6,637 nt of DNA from an uncultured Oscillospiraceae bacterium (GCA_910584605.1 CAJUAW010000139.1:1-6637); one strand, 5' to 3'; positions 1 through 5,938 are shown, numbered from the stretch's first letter. The notes: generated by a model not told the origin, from the letters alone. Numbers and translations: made by a program.

Positions 1-29
1 TGGAGTTCAGACGTGTGCTCTTCCGATCT
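1..29. other. Illumina TruSeq read-2 adapter (artefact)
   Basis: The first 29 bases, beginning TGGAGTTCAGACGTGTGCTC and ending TTCCGATCT, are identical to the 3' part of the Illumina TruSeq read-2 adapter as I know it. They are library-preparation sequence left on the contig end, not genome. The junction falls at 29/30, where the adapter's terminal T joins the insert. The adapter supplies the last codons and the TGA stop (complement of 7-9) of the apparent livM reading frame. On the plus strand it creates the typical false peptide start MCSSDL. Genomic sequence starts at base 30. Confidence 0.97.
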
Positions 30-30
30 T

Positions 31-822
31 GGGGCCGTAGACGGTGCCCACTCCGCCCATGACCGTGACCAGCACAATCATCATGGAGATGTTGGACGTC
101 AGGATCATAGAGGGGTCTGTATAGAGCATAAACTGCATATACAGCGCGCCCGCGAAGCTGACGATCACGGCGCTGAGCATATAAGCCAGCAGCTTGTAGT
201 GGGCGGCGTTGATGCCGGCGCTCTCGGCGGCGGTCTCATTGCCATTGATGGCCCGCAGATAGTAGCAGAATTTGGTCTTGTCCAGCCAGCGGACAAACAT
301 CAGCACCAGGAACACGATCACAACATACAGATACACATAGGTCCGGGTGTTTGAGAACTGCATGTAAAGGAGAGAATCCAGCTTGGAGTTAAAGATGTAA
401 ACGCCGGTCGCGCCGCCGATGGCCTTAGTGTTGATAAAGACCAGCCGCGCACACTCCGCCACAGCCATGGTGGCGATGGCAAACACGTGTCCGTGGAACC
501 GCAGAAGGCCCTTGCCGATCAGGAACGCGATCGCGGCGGAGAAGAGGCACCCCACCCAGATGGCAAGCCAGGGCGGGAGGCTGAACCACTGGAGCAGCAT
601 CGCGTTGGCATAGGCGCCGAAGGCGTAGTAAATGGCGTGGCCGTTGGAAATTTGTCCCGCATAGCCGCCGATGATGTTCCAGCCCATGCCCAGCAGGGCC
701 CAGATGCACATCATAGTCATCACGTGGTGAGAGAATGCGGTGTTCAAGACCAGAGGCAGAACGATCAGCAGGGCGGCAATCCCCACACAGAACACAAGCT
801 TCTTTGTCGATACTTTTTTCAT
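31..822 (-). CDS. LivM-type ABC permease, C-terminus missing
   Basis: Integral membrane permease of the LIV/HAAT branched-chain amino acid importer family (BPD_transp_2), paired with the LivH-type protein encoded just upstream. The 264 native residues carry the family marks. There is a LivM-like GGYAGQISNGHA segment near residues 52-63, followed by FGAYANAML. An ATPase-contacting cytoplasmic loop lies near 189-205 (LRAINGNETAAESAGIN). The beginning of the late MGGVGTVYGP motif is at 255-264. Several hydrophobic membrane spans are evident, for example near 10-27, 85-105 and 163-178. Family members usually run to about 300-350 residues, so the last part is lost. The apparent ending KIGRAHV and its stop codon come from the adapter, so this is an assembly break and not a gene truncation. 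The start at 822 has AGGAGG (829-834) six bases upstream, and that site overlaps the livH stop codon, which suggests coupled translation. The ATPase genes livG and livF are expected past the left edge. The transported substrate is unknown. Confidence 0.93.
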
Positions 823-828
823 GTCTTT

Positions 829-834
829 CCTCCT
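829..834 (-). promoter_or_regulatory. Ribosome binding site of livM-like gene, overlapping livH-like stop
   Basis: The complement reads AGGAGG, a perfect Shine-Dalgarno core, six bases before the livM-like ATG. Its first two bases are shared with the TAG stop codon (833-835) of the upstream permease. A ribosome ending livH therefore sits on the livM start signal, which is typical of subunits made in equal amounts. Confidence 0.85.
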
Positions 835-1690
835 ATTTCCCGAAGATGCCTTTCGGCCGGAAGGAGACAGTAACTAGAAATACCACGCACACGCCAATAT
901 ACTTGATGGCCGTATTGACATACAGGCCGGTCAGCGTATCCGCGATGCCCATGATCAGGCCGCTGAGGAACGCGCCAGTAATGCTGCCAAAGCCGCCCAT
1001 CGCAACAGCGATCAGTCCCCAAAGCTGGAATGTAGCGCCCACGTTGGGATACATGTAATAGTAGTAGGTCAGGGCGCAGCCGGCCGCTCCGGCCACGGCG
1101 CTGGCCATCGCGAAGGCGATGGTGTAGGCCCGGTCCGGATTGATACCCACCAGTCCGGCAGCATACCGGTCCATACTGGTGGCCTGGATGGCCTTACCCA
1201 TGCGGGTGTAGCGCAGGAACCAGAACATAAACCCGGCAATGATCAGCGCCAGAATAAAGGGGACCAGCTTTTGCTTTGCTACCACAATGACGCCAAGGTC
1301 GATGCTCCCCTGGAACATGGGCGGGTTGGGGATGGTCTTATACTCCGCGCCGAAGCAGAGCTGCGCGGAGTACACCAGGACCATGCTCAACGCAAAGGTG
1401 ATCAACCGCTGGGACAGAATGGGCCCCTTCAACGCGCGGGCAATAATGGTTTTATAGATCAAAACGCCCAACACAAACAGGACCGCGGCGGAAATCGGCA
1501 TCGCCAAAATGGGGTCCAGACCTAAGTACATATTGACATAATAGGAGACGAACATGCCTAACATCAGAAATTCGCCCTGCGAAAAGCTGAGGATATTCAT
1601 AACACCCCAAACCAGGGCAATGCCCATAGCAACCAAGGCCAGGATCGAACCATTGATAATGCCTTCATACAAACCTTGCAAAAAAAACAT
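833..1690 (-). CDS. LivH-type ABC permease
   Basis: Complete 285-residue integral membrane permease of the LIV/HAAT family, about the normal LivH length. It would form the membrane channel with the LivM-type partner. The N-terminus has the typical pattern GLYEGIINGSILALVAMGIALVWGVMNILSFSQGEF (residues 6-41), where family members usually show GVxNxxxFAHGEF. The cytoplasmic loop RMGKAIQATSMDRYAAGLVGIN (163-184) corresponds to the segment that docks on the ATPase. A late glycine motif, AVAMGGFGSITGAFLSG, lies at 228-244. The start at 1690 is supported by AGAGGA (1701-1706) ten bases upstream and by the match to the family N-terminus. It is the second gene of the importer operon and is separated from the binding-protein gene by 164 bases of structured sequence. 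The family is confident; the ligand is not defined, because LIV-type systems carry branched-chain amino acids, amides, urea and other small molecules. Confidence 0.95.
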   Translation of the reverse strand: MFFLQGLYEGIINGSILALVAMGIALVWGVMNILSFSQGEFLMLGMFVSYYVNMYLGLDPILAMPISAAVLFVLGVLIYKTIIARALKGPILSQRLITFALSMVLVYSAQLCFGAEYKTIPNPPMFQGSIDLGVIVVAKQKLVPFILALIIAGFMFWFLRYTRMGKAIQATSMDRYAAGLVGINPDRAYTIAFAMASAVAGAAGCALTYYYYMYPNVGATFQLWGLIAVAMGGFGSITGAFLSGLIMGIADTLTGLYVNTAIKYIGVCVVFLVTVSFRPKGIFGK

Positions 1691-1716
1691 AACAGAAGGC
1701 TCCTCTCAGTCATAAC

Positions 1717-1730
1717 GGCCCTTATGGGCC
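1717..1730 (-). repeat. Short GC-rich hairpin before the livH-like gene
   Basis: GGCCC (1717-1721) and GGGCC (1726-1730) pair around a four-base loop, TTAT, about 10 bases upstream of the livH-like ribosome binding site (1701-1706). It could influence access to that site. No run of U follows. Confidence 0.55.
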
Positions 1731-1734
1731 TTGC

Positions 1735-1791
1735 AGCAGCAAGCCGCATCATGTCCAGCCCTGCGCGGTTGGGAATGATGCGGCCGCTGCT
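1735..1791 (-). repeat. Long imperfect stem-loop in the operon spacer
   Basis: The core is a perfect 10-bp stem, GCCGCATCAT (1743-1752) with ATGATGCGGC (1775-1784). It is extended outwards by GCAGC (1736-1740) with GCTGC (1786-1790) across a small internal loop. Inside lies CCAGCC (1755-1760) with GGTTGG (1767-1772), which includes one G-T pair in the given strand. This is the strongest fold in the spacer and was assigned by eye, without an energy calculation. Confidence 0.7.
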
Positions 1792-1820
1792 TTTGTGGCG
1801 GAACTGGATTCTGGCTCAGC

Positions 1821-1853
1821 CTTCACTTTTGCAGCCGCGCCAGAAAAGTGAAG
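1821..1853 (-). repeat. Perfect 10-bp stem-loop right after the binding-protein stop
   Basis: CTTCACTTTT (1821-1830) and AAAAGTGAAG (1844-1853) are exact inverted complements around a 13-base loop. In the transcript the stem begins one base after the UAA stop codon. No U-tract follows on that strand, so it is not a classic intrinsic terminator. It could act as a 3'-end barrier to exonucleases or as a weak attenuator. Confidence 0.75.
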
Positions 1854-1854
1854 C

Positions 1855-3180
1855 TTAATACTCCCACTCGGGCAGGGGGAACACGGCCTCCATGGCAGCC
1901 ACGCTGGCGGGATAGACGGTGTGGTAAGCGCCGTCGTACCACTGGGTCACAACGCCGTTGGACAGGGTGTTCTGGCCATACTCGTTGAATTCAATGCCGG
2001 CCCAGGGAATTATCAGGGTATCCATGTCATAATCGGGATGGAGCAGAGCGTCCCGCAGGGCTTCGCTCTCGGTGGTGCCCGCCTTCTCCAGGGCCATGGC
2101 CAGGAAGAGCAGGTTGATCGCGTCCTTCACATGGCTGTCCAGCAGGTCAATCTTGCCGGAGTTGTACTCAGAGTTGGCCCACAGCTCGTTCATCTGACGG
2201 GTGACCTCGGTGTTGATATCAGCAGCCCAGCTGCCAGTGGTGCAGATGTAGTTGTTCTTGTCGCCCATGGCGTCCAGGTAGTCGCTCTGAATAAAGCCGC
2301 CGCGCTGGCCGATGATGAAGTTGGGGGTATACTGCTGCTCCTTGCAGGTATTGACAAACAGCAGGGCGTCCGAAACGAAGGAGGCCATAATCAGAACGTC
2401 GGGGTCCGCACTCTTCAGCTTCAGCACCTCGGAGGTCAGGTTGGTCGCGCTGGAGGAATAATTGATCTTTTCTACCAGCTCAAAGCCGTACTCCTTGGCA
2501 TACCGCTCCTCGACCGGGACCAGGTTCGCGCCGAACTCGCTGTCCTCCGAGAAGAGGGCGACGGTCTTGATGTTCGCATTCTGGGTCTCGTTGAGGTAGT
2601 TGATGAAATCAAAGGTGTCCTTCACATAGGTGTCGTCGTTAATCGCATAACGGATCAGCCACTCAAAGTCGTTGGTCCCGTCGGTCAAACTGACAGAAGA
2701 GCAGGAAACCACTAGGGGGATCTGATACTGCTCGGTGACCACGGCCACGGCCTTGGCCAGGGCGCTGGTAAACTCGCCGCAGATGGCGACCACATTCTTT
2801 TCCGTGATCAGGCGCTTCGCTTCAGACACGGCGGTGGTGGCGTCGCTCTTGTGGTCCGCCACGACCAGCTCGATCTTGGCGCCGTTCATGCTGGTGATCC
2901 CGGCGGAAGCGGCCATGGCGACGGCCAGCTCCGGATGTTCCTCATTAATAATATCGACAAGCATCTGATAAACCTCGACCGTCTGTCCGCCCAGCTGTGC
3001 GCTGGCGCCGGTCAAAGGGGTCAGAACACCGATCTTAATGGTCTCGGTACCGTCCGAAGAGGGACTGCTTCCGGTGGAAGGAGAGGGCGTCCCGCTGCCA
3101 GCGGTGCCGCCGCTGCCGCCGCAGGCGGCTATGGAAAGGACCATTGCGAAACACAGGATCATACTTACAAGTTTTTTCAT
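1855..3180 (-). CDS. LIV-type ABC importer substrate-binding lipoprotein
   Basis: Extracellular ligand-binding lipoprotein of the Peripla_BP_6/LivJ-LivK family, 441 residues. Residues 1-19 form a signal peptide (MKKLVSMILCFAMVLSIAA) with the lipobox I-A-A-C, so Cys20 should be lipid-modified and anchored to the membrane. A Gly/Ser/Pro/Thr-rich tether follows (21-45). The mature domain opens with ETIKIGVLTPLTGASAQLGG (46-65), a family signature. GAKIELVVADHKSD lies at 100-113, and GEFTSALAKAVAVVTEQYQIPLVVSCSS at 135-162 is the region that usually contacts the ligand. The 80-99 stretch (EEHPELAVAMAASAGITSMN) is longer than in classic LivJ, where a short GGINGR-like turn is usual. The start at 3180 is chosen because AAAGGAGG (3191-3198) precedes it by ten bases and it gives a clean signal peptide. 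The in-frame ATG at 3267 lies within the promoter's -10 box and would add 29 charged residues. The gene heads the importer operon and is divergent from the sugar-catabolism operon, so its ligand may be that pathway's substrate. Confidence 0.93.
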   Translation of the reverse strand: MKKLVSMILCFAMVLSIAACGGSGGTAGSGTPSPSTGSSPSSDGTETIKIGVLTPLTGASAQLGGQTVEVYQMLVDIINEEHPELAVAMAASAGITSMNGAKIELVVADHKSDATTAVSEAKRLITEKNVVAICGEFTSALAKAVAVVTEQYQIPLVVSCSSVSLTDGTNDFEWLIRYAINDDTYVKDTFDFINYLNETQNANIKTVALFSEDSEFGANLVPVEERYAKEYGFELVEKINYSSSATNLTSEVLKLKSADPDVLIMASFVSDALLFVNTCKEQQYTPNFIIGQRGGFIQSDYLDAMGDKNNYICTTGSWAADINTEVTRQMNELWANSEYNSGKIDLLDSHVKDAINLLFLAMALEKAGTTESEALRDALLHPDYDMDTLIIPWAGIEFNEYGQNTLSNGVVTQWYDGAYHTVYPASVAAMEAVFPLPEWEY

Positions 3181-3190
3181 TTTTGGTTGT

Positions 3191-3198
3191 CCTCCTTT
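3191..3198 (-). promoter_or_regulatory. Ribosome binding site that fixes the binding-protein start
   Basis: The complement reads AAAGGAGG, a full Shine-Dalgarno sequence, ten bases before the ATG at 3180. It decides between this start and the longer frame beginning at 3267. That alternative would place the signal peptide's hydrophobic core after a 29-residue charged stretch. Confidence 0.88.
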
Positions 3199-3262
3199 GA
3201 TTTTGCTGTTTTTGCCGGATCTGCGTTCCGATTTCGACATTTTCTGCAATCGGCTTGGATAA

Positions 3263-3291
3263 ATCATAGCTTATTTGTCAGAAAAAAACAA
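3263..3291 (-). promoter_or_regulatory. Predicted sigma-A-type promoter of the importer operon
   Basis: On the minus strand, TTGTTT (3286-3291) is the -35 and TATGAT (3263-3268) is the -10, with a 17-base spacer. The -10 matches the consensus at five of six positions and the -35 at three. Transcription would start near 3256, giving a leader of roughly 75 bases before the binding-protein ATG. Motif copy 1 (3299-3311), inside a larger inverted repeat, lies immediately upstream of the -35. That is a usual position for an activator, or for a repressor that interferes with polymerase. Confidence 0.6.
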
Positions 3292-3292
3292 G

Positions 3293-3317
3293 AGTTTTCT
3301 TCGATTCAAAGAAAACT
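3293..3317. promoter_or_regulatory. Candidate operator, copy 1 (importer side)
   Basis: AGTTTTCTT (3293-3301) and AAGAAAACT (3309-3317) form a perfect 9-bp inverted repeat around seven bases. Within it, CTTCGATTCAAAG (3299-3311) is a near-copy of the palindrome at 3445-3457. Over the longer stretch, 3295-3311 and 3441-3457 agree at 15 of 17 bases. The site abuts the -35 of the importer promoter. Binding by a shared regulator is inferred; the regulator is not in the window. Confidence 0.55.
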
Positions 3318-3392
3318 TCTCCTAATTCCATGAATATCTTTTGTTTCTTTTGTGTATATGCTACAAAATTTTGCCGGTTTTTAAAATAACTC

Positions 3393-3422
3393 TTGTATTT
3401 CCTCCGTGAACAGGTTTATAAT
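3393..3422 (+). promoter_or_regulatory. Predicted sigma-A-type promoter of the catabolic operon
   Basis: TTGTAT (3393-3398) and a perfect TATAAT (3417-3422) are separated by 18 bases. Transcription would start near 3429, giving an untranslated leader of about 125 bases before the isomerase-like gene. The palindromic motif copies at 3445-3457 and near 3467-3479 fall just downstream of the predicted start. That is a typical position for a repressor that blocks initiation or elongation. Confidence 0.68.
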
Positions 3423-3444
3423 CTGTGAAAAGGCCGCTTATTTT

Positions 3445-3457
3445 CTTTGAATCAAAG
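3445..3457. promoter_or_regulatory. Candidate operator, copy 2 (catabolic side)
   Basis: CTTTGAATCAAAG is a perfect 13-base palindrome with a single central base. It lies about 15-30 bases downstream of the predicted plus-strand start site. It shares 15 of 17 bases with copy 1 when the upstream TTTT is included. The centres of the two copies (3305 and 3451) are 146 bases apart, close to 14 helical turns, which would suit DNA looping by one regulator. That reading is inference. Confidence 0.6.
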
Positions 3458-3466
3458 TTTTTTAGT

Positions 3467-3479
3467 TTTTGATTCAACA
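3467..3479. promoter_or_regulatory. Weak third copy of the candidate operator
   Basis: TTTTGATTCAACA matches the CTTTGAWTCAAAG pattern at 10 of 13 positions and contains the short palindrome TTGATTCAA (3469-3477). Its centre is 22 bases, about two helical turns, from copy 2. This could be a secondary binding site or chance in an AT-rich leader. Confidence 0.35.
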
Positions 3480-3535
3480 CAAAATAGACCGGCATTCCCG
3501 CCATTTGCCCGTATGTTTTCCCACCGCTTGCCCAA

Positions 3536-3542
3536 ATGGAGG
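3536..3542 (+). promoter_or_regulatory. Ribosome binding site that fixes the isomerase-like start
   Basis: ATGGAGG lies ten bases before the ATG at 3553. The longer in-frame start at 3469 falls on the third motif copy, has no Shine-Dalgarno sequence, and adds 28 residues unlike the family. The 3553 start is therefore preferred. Confidence 0.82.
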
Positions 3543-3552
3543 TATTATCAAT

Positions 3553-4425
3553 ATGTACACAAATTTGAATCCCAGAACAATGGGCATGAACCACCACCCC
3601 TTCCCTGTCCTGCTGGACGCGGCCCACGCCAGCGGCTTCCGCGGCATAGAAGTCCCGGCCGGCGCCTTTGGCACGGATGAGGCCGCAGTCCAGGCCCGAA
3701 CCAGGATGGAGGACCTGGGGATGCGCTTCGGGCTGATCATGGCCCCCACCGATATGTACAAGATCCCGGACAACGAGTTTGACAGCCGGGTCACTGAGTT
3801 CGGCCAGTGGGCCCATCGGGCTGAGCTGGCCGGATGCAGCCGGGCGTACAACCATATTTGGGCTGGAAGCGACCAGTTCCCCTACGAGGAAAACCTGGCC
3901 TGGCACCAGGAGCGGCTCAGCAAGATCTACCATGTCCTCCGCGAGGAGGGCATCCTCTACGGCCTGGAGTTCATGGGGGCAAAAACCGTCCGTGACTCCT
4001 TCCGGTACCCGTTTATCCACTCCCTGATGGGTATTCTCAACCTGGCGGACAGCGTCTCCCCTGAGATTGGCTTTGTGTTTGACACCATCCATTGGTACAC
4101 CAGCGGCAGCCGGGACGATGACCTGTACTTCGCCCTCAGCCACCTGGACCGAATGGTCAACCTCCACCTGTGCTGCGCCGATTCGTCCCGGAGCCGGGAG
4201 GAGCAGGATGATCACCAGCGGGCCCTGCCGGGGGAAAACGACACCATTGACTGCGCCCGCATCCTCCGCCTGTTTGACCGGGCCGGCTATAACGGTCCCA
4301 TGATCATGGAGCCCATGGATCCCACCGTGACCCGCTACAGCAAGATGACCGCTCTGGATGCCGCAAAGGACGCCATCGCATGCCTGCACCGCGTGATGGC
4401 TCAAGCCGGCGTTGAGGACCGCTGA
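3553..4425 (+). CDS. Xylose-isomerase-like TIM-barrel sugar isomerase/epimerase
   Basis: A 290-residue protein of the AP_endonuc_2/xylose-isomerase-like TIM-barrel superfamily. This group includes hydroxypyruvate isomerase, tagatose/psicose 3-epimerases, IolE/IolI and related cytoplasmic enzymes. Barrel-strand signatures are visible: GFRGIEVPAGAFG near 28-40, YGLEFMG near 136-142, GFVFDTIHWYTSG at 173-185, MVNLHLCCAD at 201-210 and PMIMEPMDP at 249-257. The likely divalent-metal ligands are Glu139, Asp177, His205 and Glu253, the usual Glu-Asp-His-Glu set, so the enzyme should be active. Length is normal for the family. As first gene before a sugar kinase and an aldolase, it most likely converts an aldose or a 2-epimer into the ketose that is then phosphorylated. 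It is not related to the RhaA, FucI or AraA isomerases usually found with such a kinase and aldolase. The exact substrate cannot be assigned. A dehydratase of IolE type is a possible alternative. Confidence 0.85.
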   Translation: MYTNLNPRTMGMNHHPFPVLLDAAHASGFRGIEVPAGAFGTDEAAVQARTRMEDLGMRFGLIMAPTDMYKIPDNEFDSRVTEFGQWAHRAELAGCSRAYNHIWAGSDQFPYEENLAWHQERLSKIYHVLREEGILYGLEFMGAKTVRDSFRYPFIHSLMGILNLADSVSPEIGFVFDTIHWYTSGSRDDDLYFALSHLDRMVNLHLCCADSSRSREEQDDHQRALPGENDTIDCARILRLFDRAGYNGPMIMEPMDPTVTRYSKMTALDAAKDAIACLHRVMAQAGVEDR

Positions 4426-4441
4426 AGAAACGAGGGATCGT

Positions 4442-5938
4442 ATGGCAGAACGCATATGCCTCGCGGTCGATGTGGGCGGGACCGGCATGAAGCTGGTGAC
4501 CGGGCGTTATACCGGCACACGGATGGAAATCCTGGACCAGCGGACCGTCTCCGTCGCCCCAGTGAACAAAAACCGGCATGTTTATATTGATGTTCCAGGC
4601 ATCCTTGCGCAGATCAAGAGCTGCGTCAAGGAGCTGCGCCAGCAGGGGATCGCACTGCAAAGCATGGGGATTGATACCTTCGGGAACGGCTACGGCCTTC
4701 TAGATCAGGACCTGAAGCTGATGGCGCTGCCCTATTTCTATAAGGACAGCCGTACCAAGGGCGTCCTGGCCAAGATGGCGAAATGGGTCCCTCTGCAGGA
4801 GCAGTACCAGTCCACCGGGATCTTCCCCACCGACATCCGGGTACTGTCCCAGCTGTACTACGAAAGCCGGCACAGCAGCAGTCTCTTTCATCAATGCCGC
4901 TGGATGCTGCTGCTCCCCGACCTGCTGAATATGCAGCTGACCGGCCGGCTCCAGTGCGAGATCTCCATGGCCTCCGTCGCCAATCTGCTGGACAAGCAGG
5001 GTGAGCAGTGGAACCGTCCTCTGATGGAGCGGCTAGGCATCCGGACCGACATTCTGCCCCCTCTTGTGCAGGGCGGCTCCACAGCCGGTCCCCTCGCCCC
5101 GCCGGCGGAGAAGGAATTGGGCGGCCCGCTGTGGGTAACCACCGTGGCCAGTCACGACACCGAATCCGCTCTGCTGGCCGCCCCCGGCCTGGACACCGAC
5201 AGCGTGTTTGCCAGCATTGGCACCTCGCTGATCTTCGGCACCAAAACCAACTACCCCATGATCTCCCCGCTAGGGTACGCCGGGGCCTTCAAAACGGTAA
5301 AGGGTCCCTTCTCTTACTCGCTGTGCCGGGATTTCAACGCTATGTGGCTGTTTGAAAAATGTATGGCCCGGTGGCGCGCGGAAAATCCCCAGCTCACCTA
5401 CCAGCATGTCACGGACGCCTGCACCGCAGCGGAGCAGGAAGCCCGTTACTGCAATGTGTGCGACCCGATGCTGCGCATCGAGCAAAAGGACATGCTGAGC
5501 GCCATCCGGGACTACTGCCAGGAGACCGGACAGAGTCCGCCAGAGTCCTTGGGCGAGACCGCCAACTTTATCCTGGACGGCATCGTCCTTCAGGCGCTTT
5601 GGTCCTTCCGGCAGGTCCAGCAAATCACCGGCCGCTGCAGCTATCAAAAGCTGGTAGCCATTGGCGGCGGGATCAAAAATACCCTGCTGATCCAGCGGCT
5701 GTCCGACGCACTGGGACTTCCAGTTGTCACCGGCAGCACGGTGTCCAGCGCGCTGGGCAATTTGATGATGCAGCTCTACACCACCGGGGAGCTGGCCGAC
5801 TACCGCGCCATTCAGCGCACGGTTCAAAATTCGTGGACAAGCAATGTCTTTTACCCCCGGCCCGAGCATCAGGACAAGTGGGAAAAAGCGCTGCTTCAAT
5901 TATCCAACATCGACAAAATCCGAGGAATATGGAGGTAA
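4442..5938 (+). CDS. FGGY-family sugar kinase, rhamnulokinase-like
   Basis: A 498-residue cytoplasmic ATP-dependent carbohydrate kinase of the FGGY family, of normal length and closest by eye to rhamnulokinase. The N-terminal domain opens with the phosphate-binding loop LAVDVGGTGMK (7-17). Further marks are MGIDTFGNGYGLLD (75-88), FYKDSRTKG (99-107) and LLLPDLLNMQLTG (156-168). ASHDTES (236-242) carries the probable catalytic base Asp239. The C-terminal domain has SIGTSLIFGT (258-267), CRDFNAMWLFEKC (295-307), DYCQETGQSPP (357-367) and the adenosine-site AIGGGIKN (406-413). Rhamnulokinase normally has SSGTWS and a DPxFxxP stretch where this protein has SIGTSL and DPMLRIEQ, so the sugar may not be L-rhamnulose. 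The start at 4442 is six bases after a GAGGG signal (4432-4436) and 16 bases after the preceding stop. A start at 4412 would overlap that gene and adds ten residues of no family character. It probably phosphorylates the ketose made by the upstream isomerase, giving the aldolase substrate. Confidence 0.9.
   Translation: MAERICLAVDVGGTGMKLVTGRYTGTRMEILDQRTVSVAPVNKNRHVYIDVPGILAQIKSCVKELRQQGIALQSMGIDTFGNGYGLLDQDLKLMALPYFYKDSRTKGVLAKMAKWVPLQEQYQSTGIFPTDIRVLSQLYYESRHSSSLFHQCRWMLLLPDLLNMQLTGRLQCEISMASVANLLDKQGEQWNRPLMERLGIRTDILPPLVQGGSTAGPLAPPAEKELGGPLWVTTVASHDTESALLAAPGLDTDSVFASIGTSLIFGTKTNYPMISPLGYAGAFKTVKGPFSYSLCRDFNAMWLFEKCMARWRAENPQLTYQHVTDACTAAEQEARYCNVCDPMLRIEQKDMLSAIRDYCQETGQSPPESLGETANFILDGIVLQALWSFRQVQQITGRCSYQKLVAIGGGIKNTLLIQRLSDALGLPVVTGSTVSSALGNLMMQLYTTGELADYRAIQRTVQNSWTSNVFYPRPEHQDKWEKALLQLSNIDKIRGIWR
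5931..5935 (+). promoter_or_regulatory. Aldolase ribosome binding site inside the kinase gene end
   Basis: GGAGG is formed by the last two codons of the kinase (TGG AGG) directly before its TAA (5936-5938), ten bases ahead of the aldolase ATG. The overlap implies that aldolase translation is coupled to kinase translation. Confidence 0.8.

Larger units (their letters stand above)
1691..1854 (-). other. Structured intergenic spacer between binding-protein and permease genes
   Basis: No gene is visible here apart from the livH-like ribosome binding site at its downstream end. In the direction of transcription the RNA would meet three inverted repeats in turn (1821-1853, 1735-1791 and 1717-1730), covering most of the spacer. 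None is followed by a convincing U-run on the transcribed strand. They therefore look more like mRNA-stabilising or attenuating structures than a full terminator. In ABC operons such elements commonly protect the upstream binding-protein message so that it exceeds the permease message. That role is inferred here. Confidence 0.7.
3181..3552. promoter_or_regulatory. Divergent regulatory region between importer and catabolic operons
   Basis: This 372-base gap is markedly AT-rich compared with the genes around it and contains no credible coding sequence. It holds one promoter facing each way, a repeated palindromic motif near both, and the leaders of the two operons. The leader on the importer side is about 75 bases long and contains a small inverted repeat, CCGATT (3228-3233) with AATCGG (3248-3253). 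The leader on the catabolic side is about 125 bases. CAAAATTTTG (3364-3373) is a further perfect palindrome lying between the two promoters. I recognise no riboswitch. Confidence 0.8.

Noticed and set aside
13..354. A plus-strand frame beginning MCSSDL
   Set aside because: Its start lies in the Illumina adapter, and the rest is antisense to the livM-like gene.
1735..1853. Intrinsic terminator after the binding-protein gene
   Set aside because: The stems are strong but no U-run follows on the minus-strand transcript. The permease genes downstream have no evident promoter of their own in the spacer, so readthrough seems required.
1921..2715. A 264-residue plus-strand open frame opposite the binding-protein gene
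   Set aside because: It shadows a well-supported lipoprotein gene, lacks a ribosome binding site, and has a low-complexity Val/Gly/Gln-rich translation typical of an antisense frame.
1855..3267. Longer 470-residue version of the binding protein
   Set aside because: The 3267 start overlaps the predicted -10 box, lacks a ribosome binding site, and would bury the signal peptide behind 29 charged residues. The 3180 start has AAAGGAGG and a normal lipoprotein signal.
3348..3368. TTTTGT / ACAAAA inverted repeat between the two promoters as an additional operator
   Set aside because: Only six A/T-rich base pairs match around a nine-base spacer, which is easily reached by chance in this AT-rich region.
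3361..4488. A 375-residue minus-strand open frame opposite the isomerase gene
   Set aside because: It is antisense to a TIM-barrel gene with clear family motifs and a good ribosome binding site, and its translation has no recognisable domain. Long antisense frames are expected in GC-rich coding DNA.
5270..5899. A 209-residue minus-strand open frame inside the kinase gene
   Set aside because: It is antisense to conserved FGGY motifs and has no start signal or family resemblance of its own.
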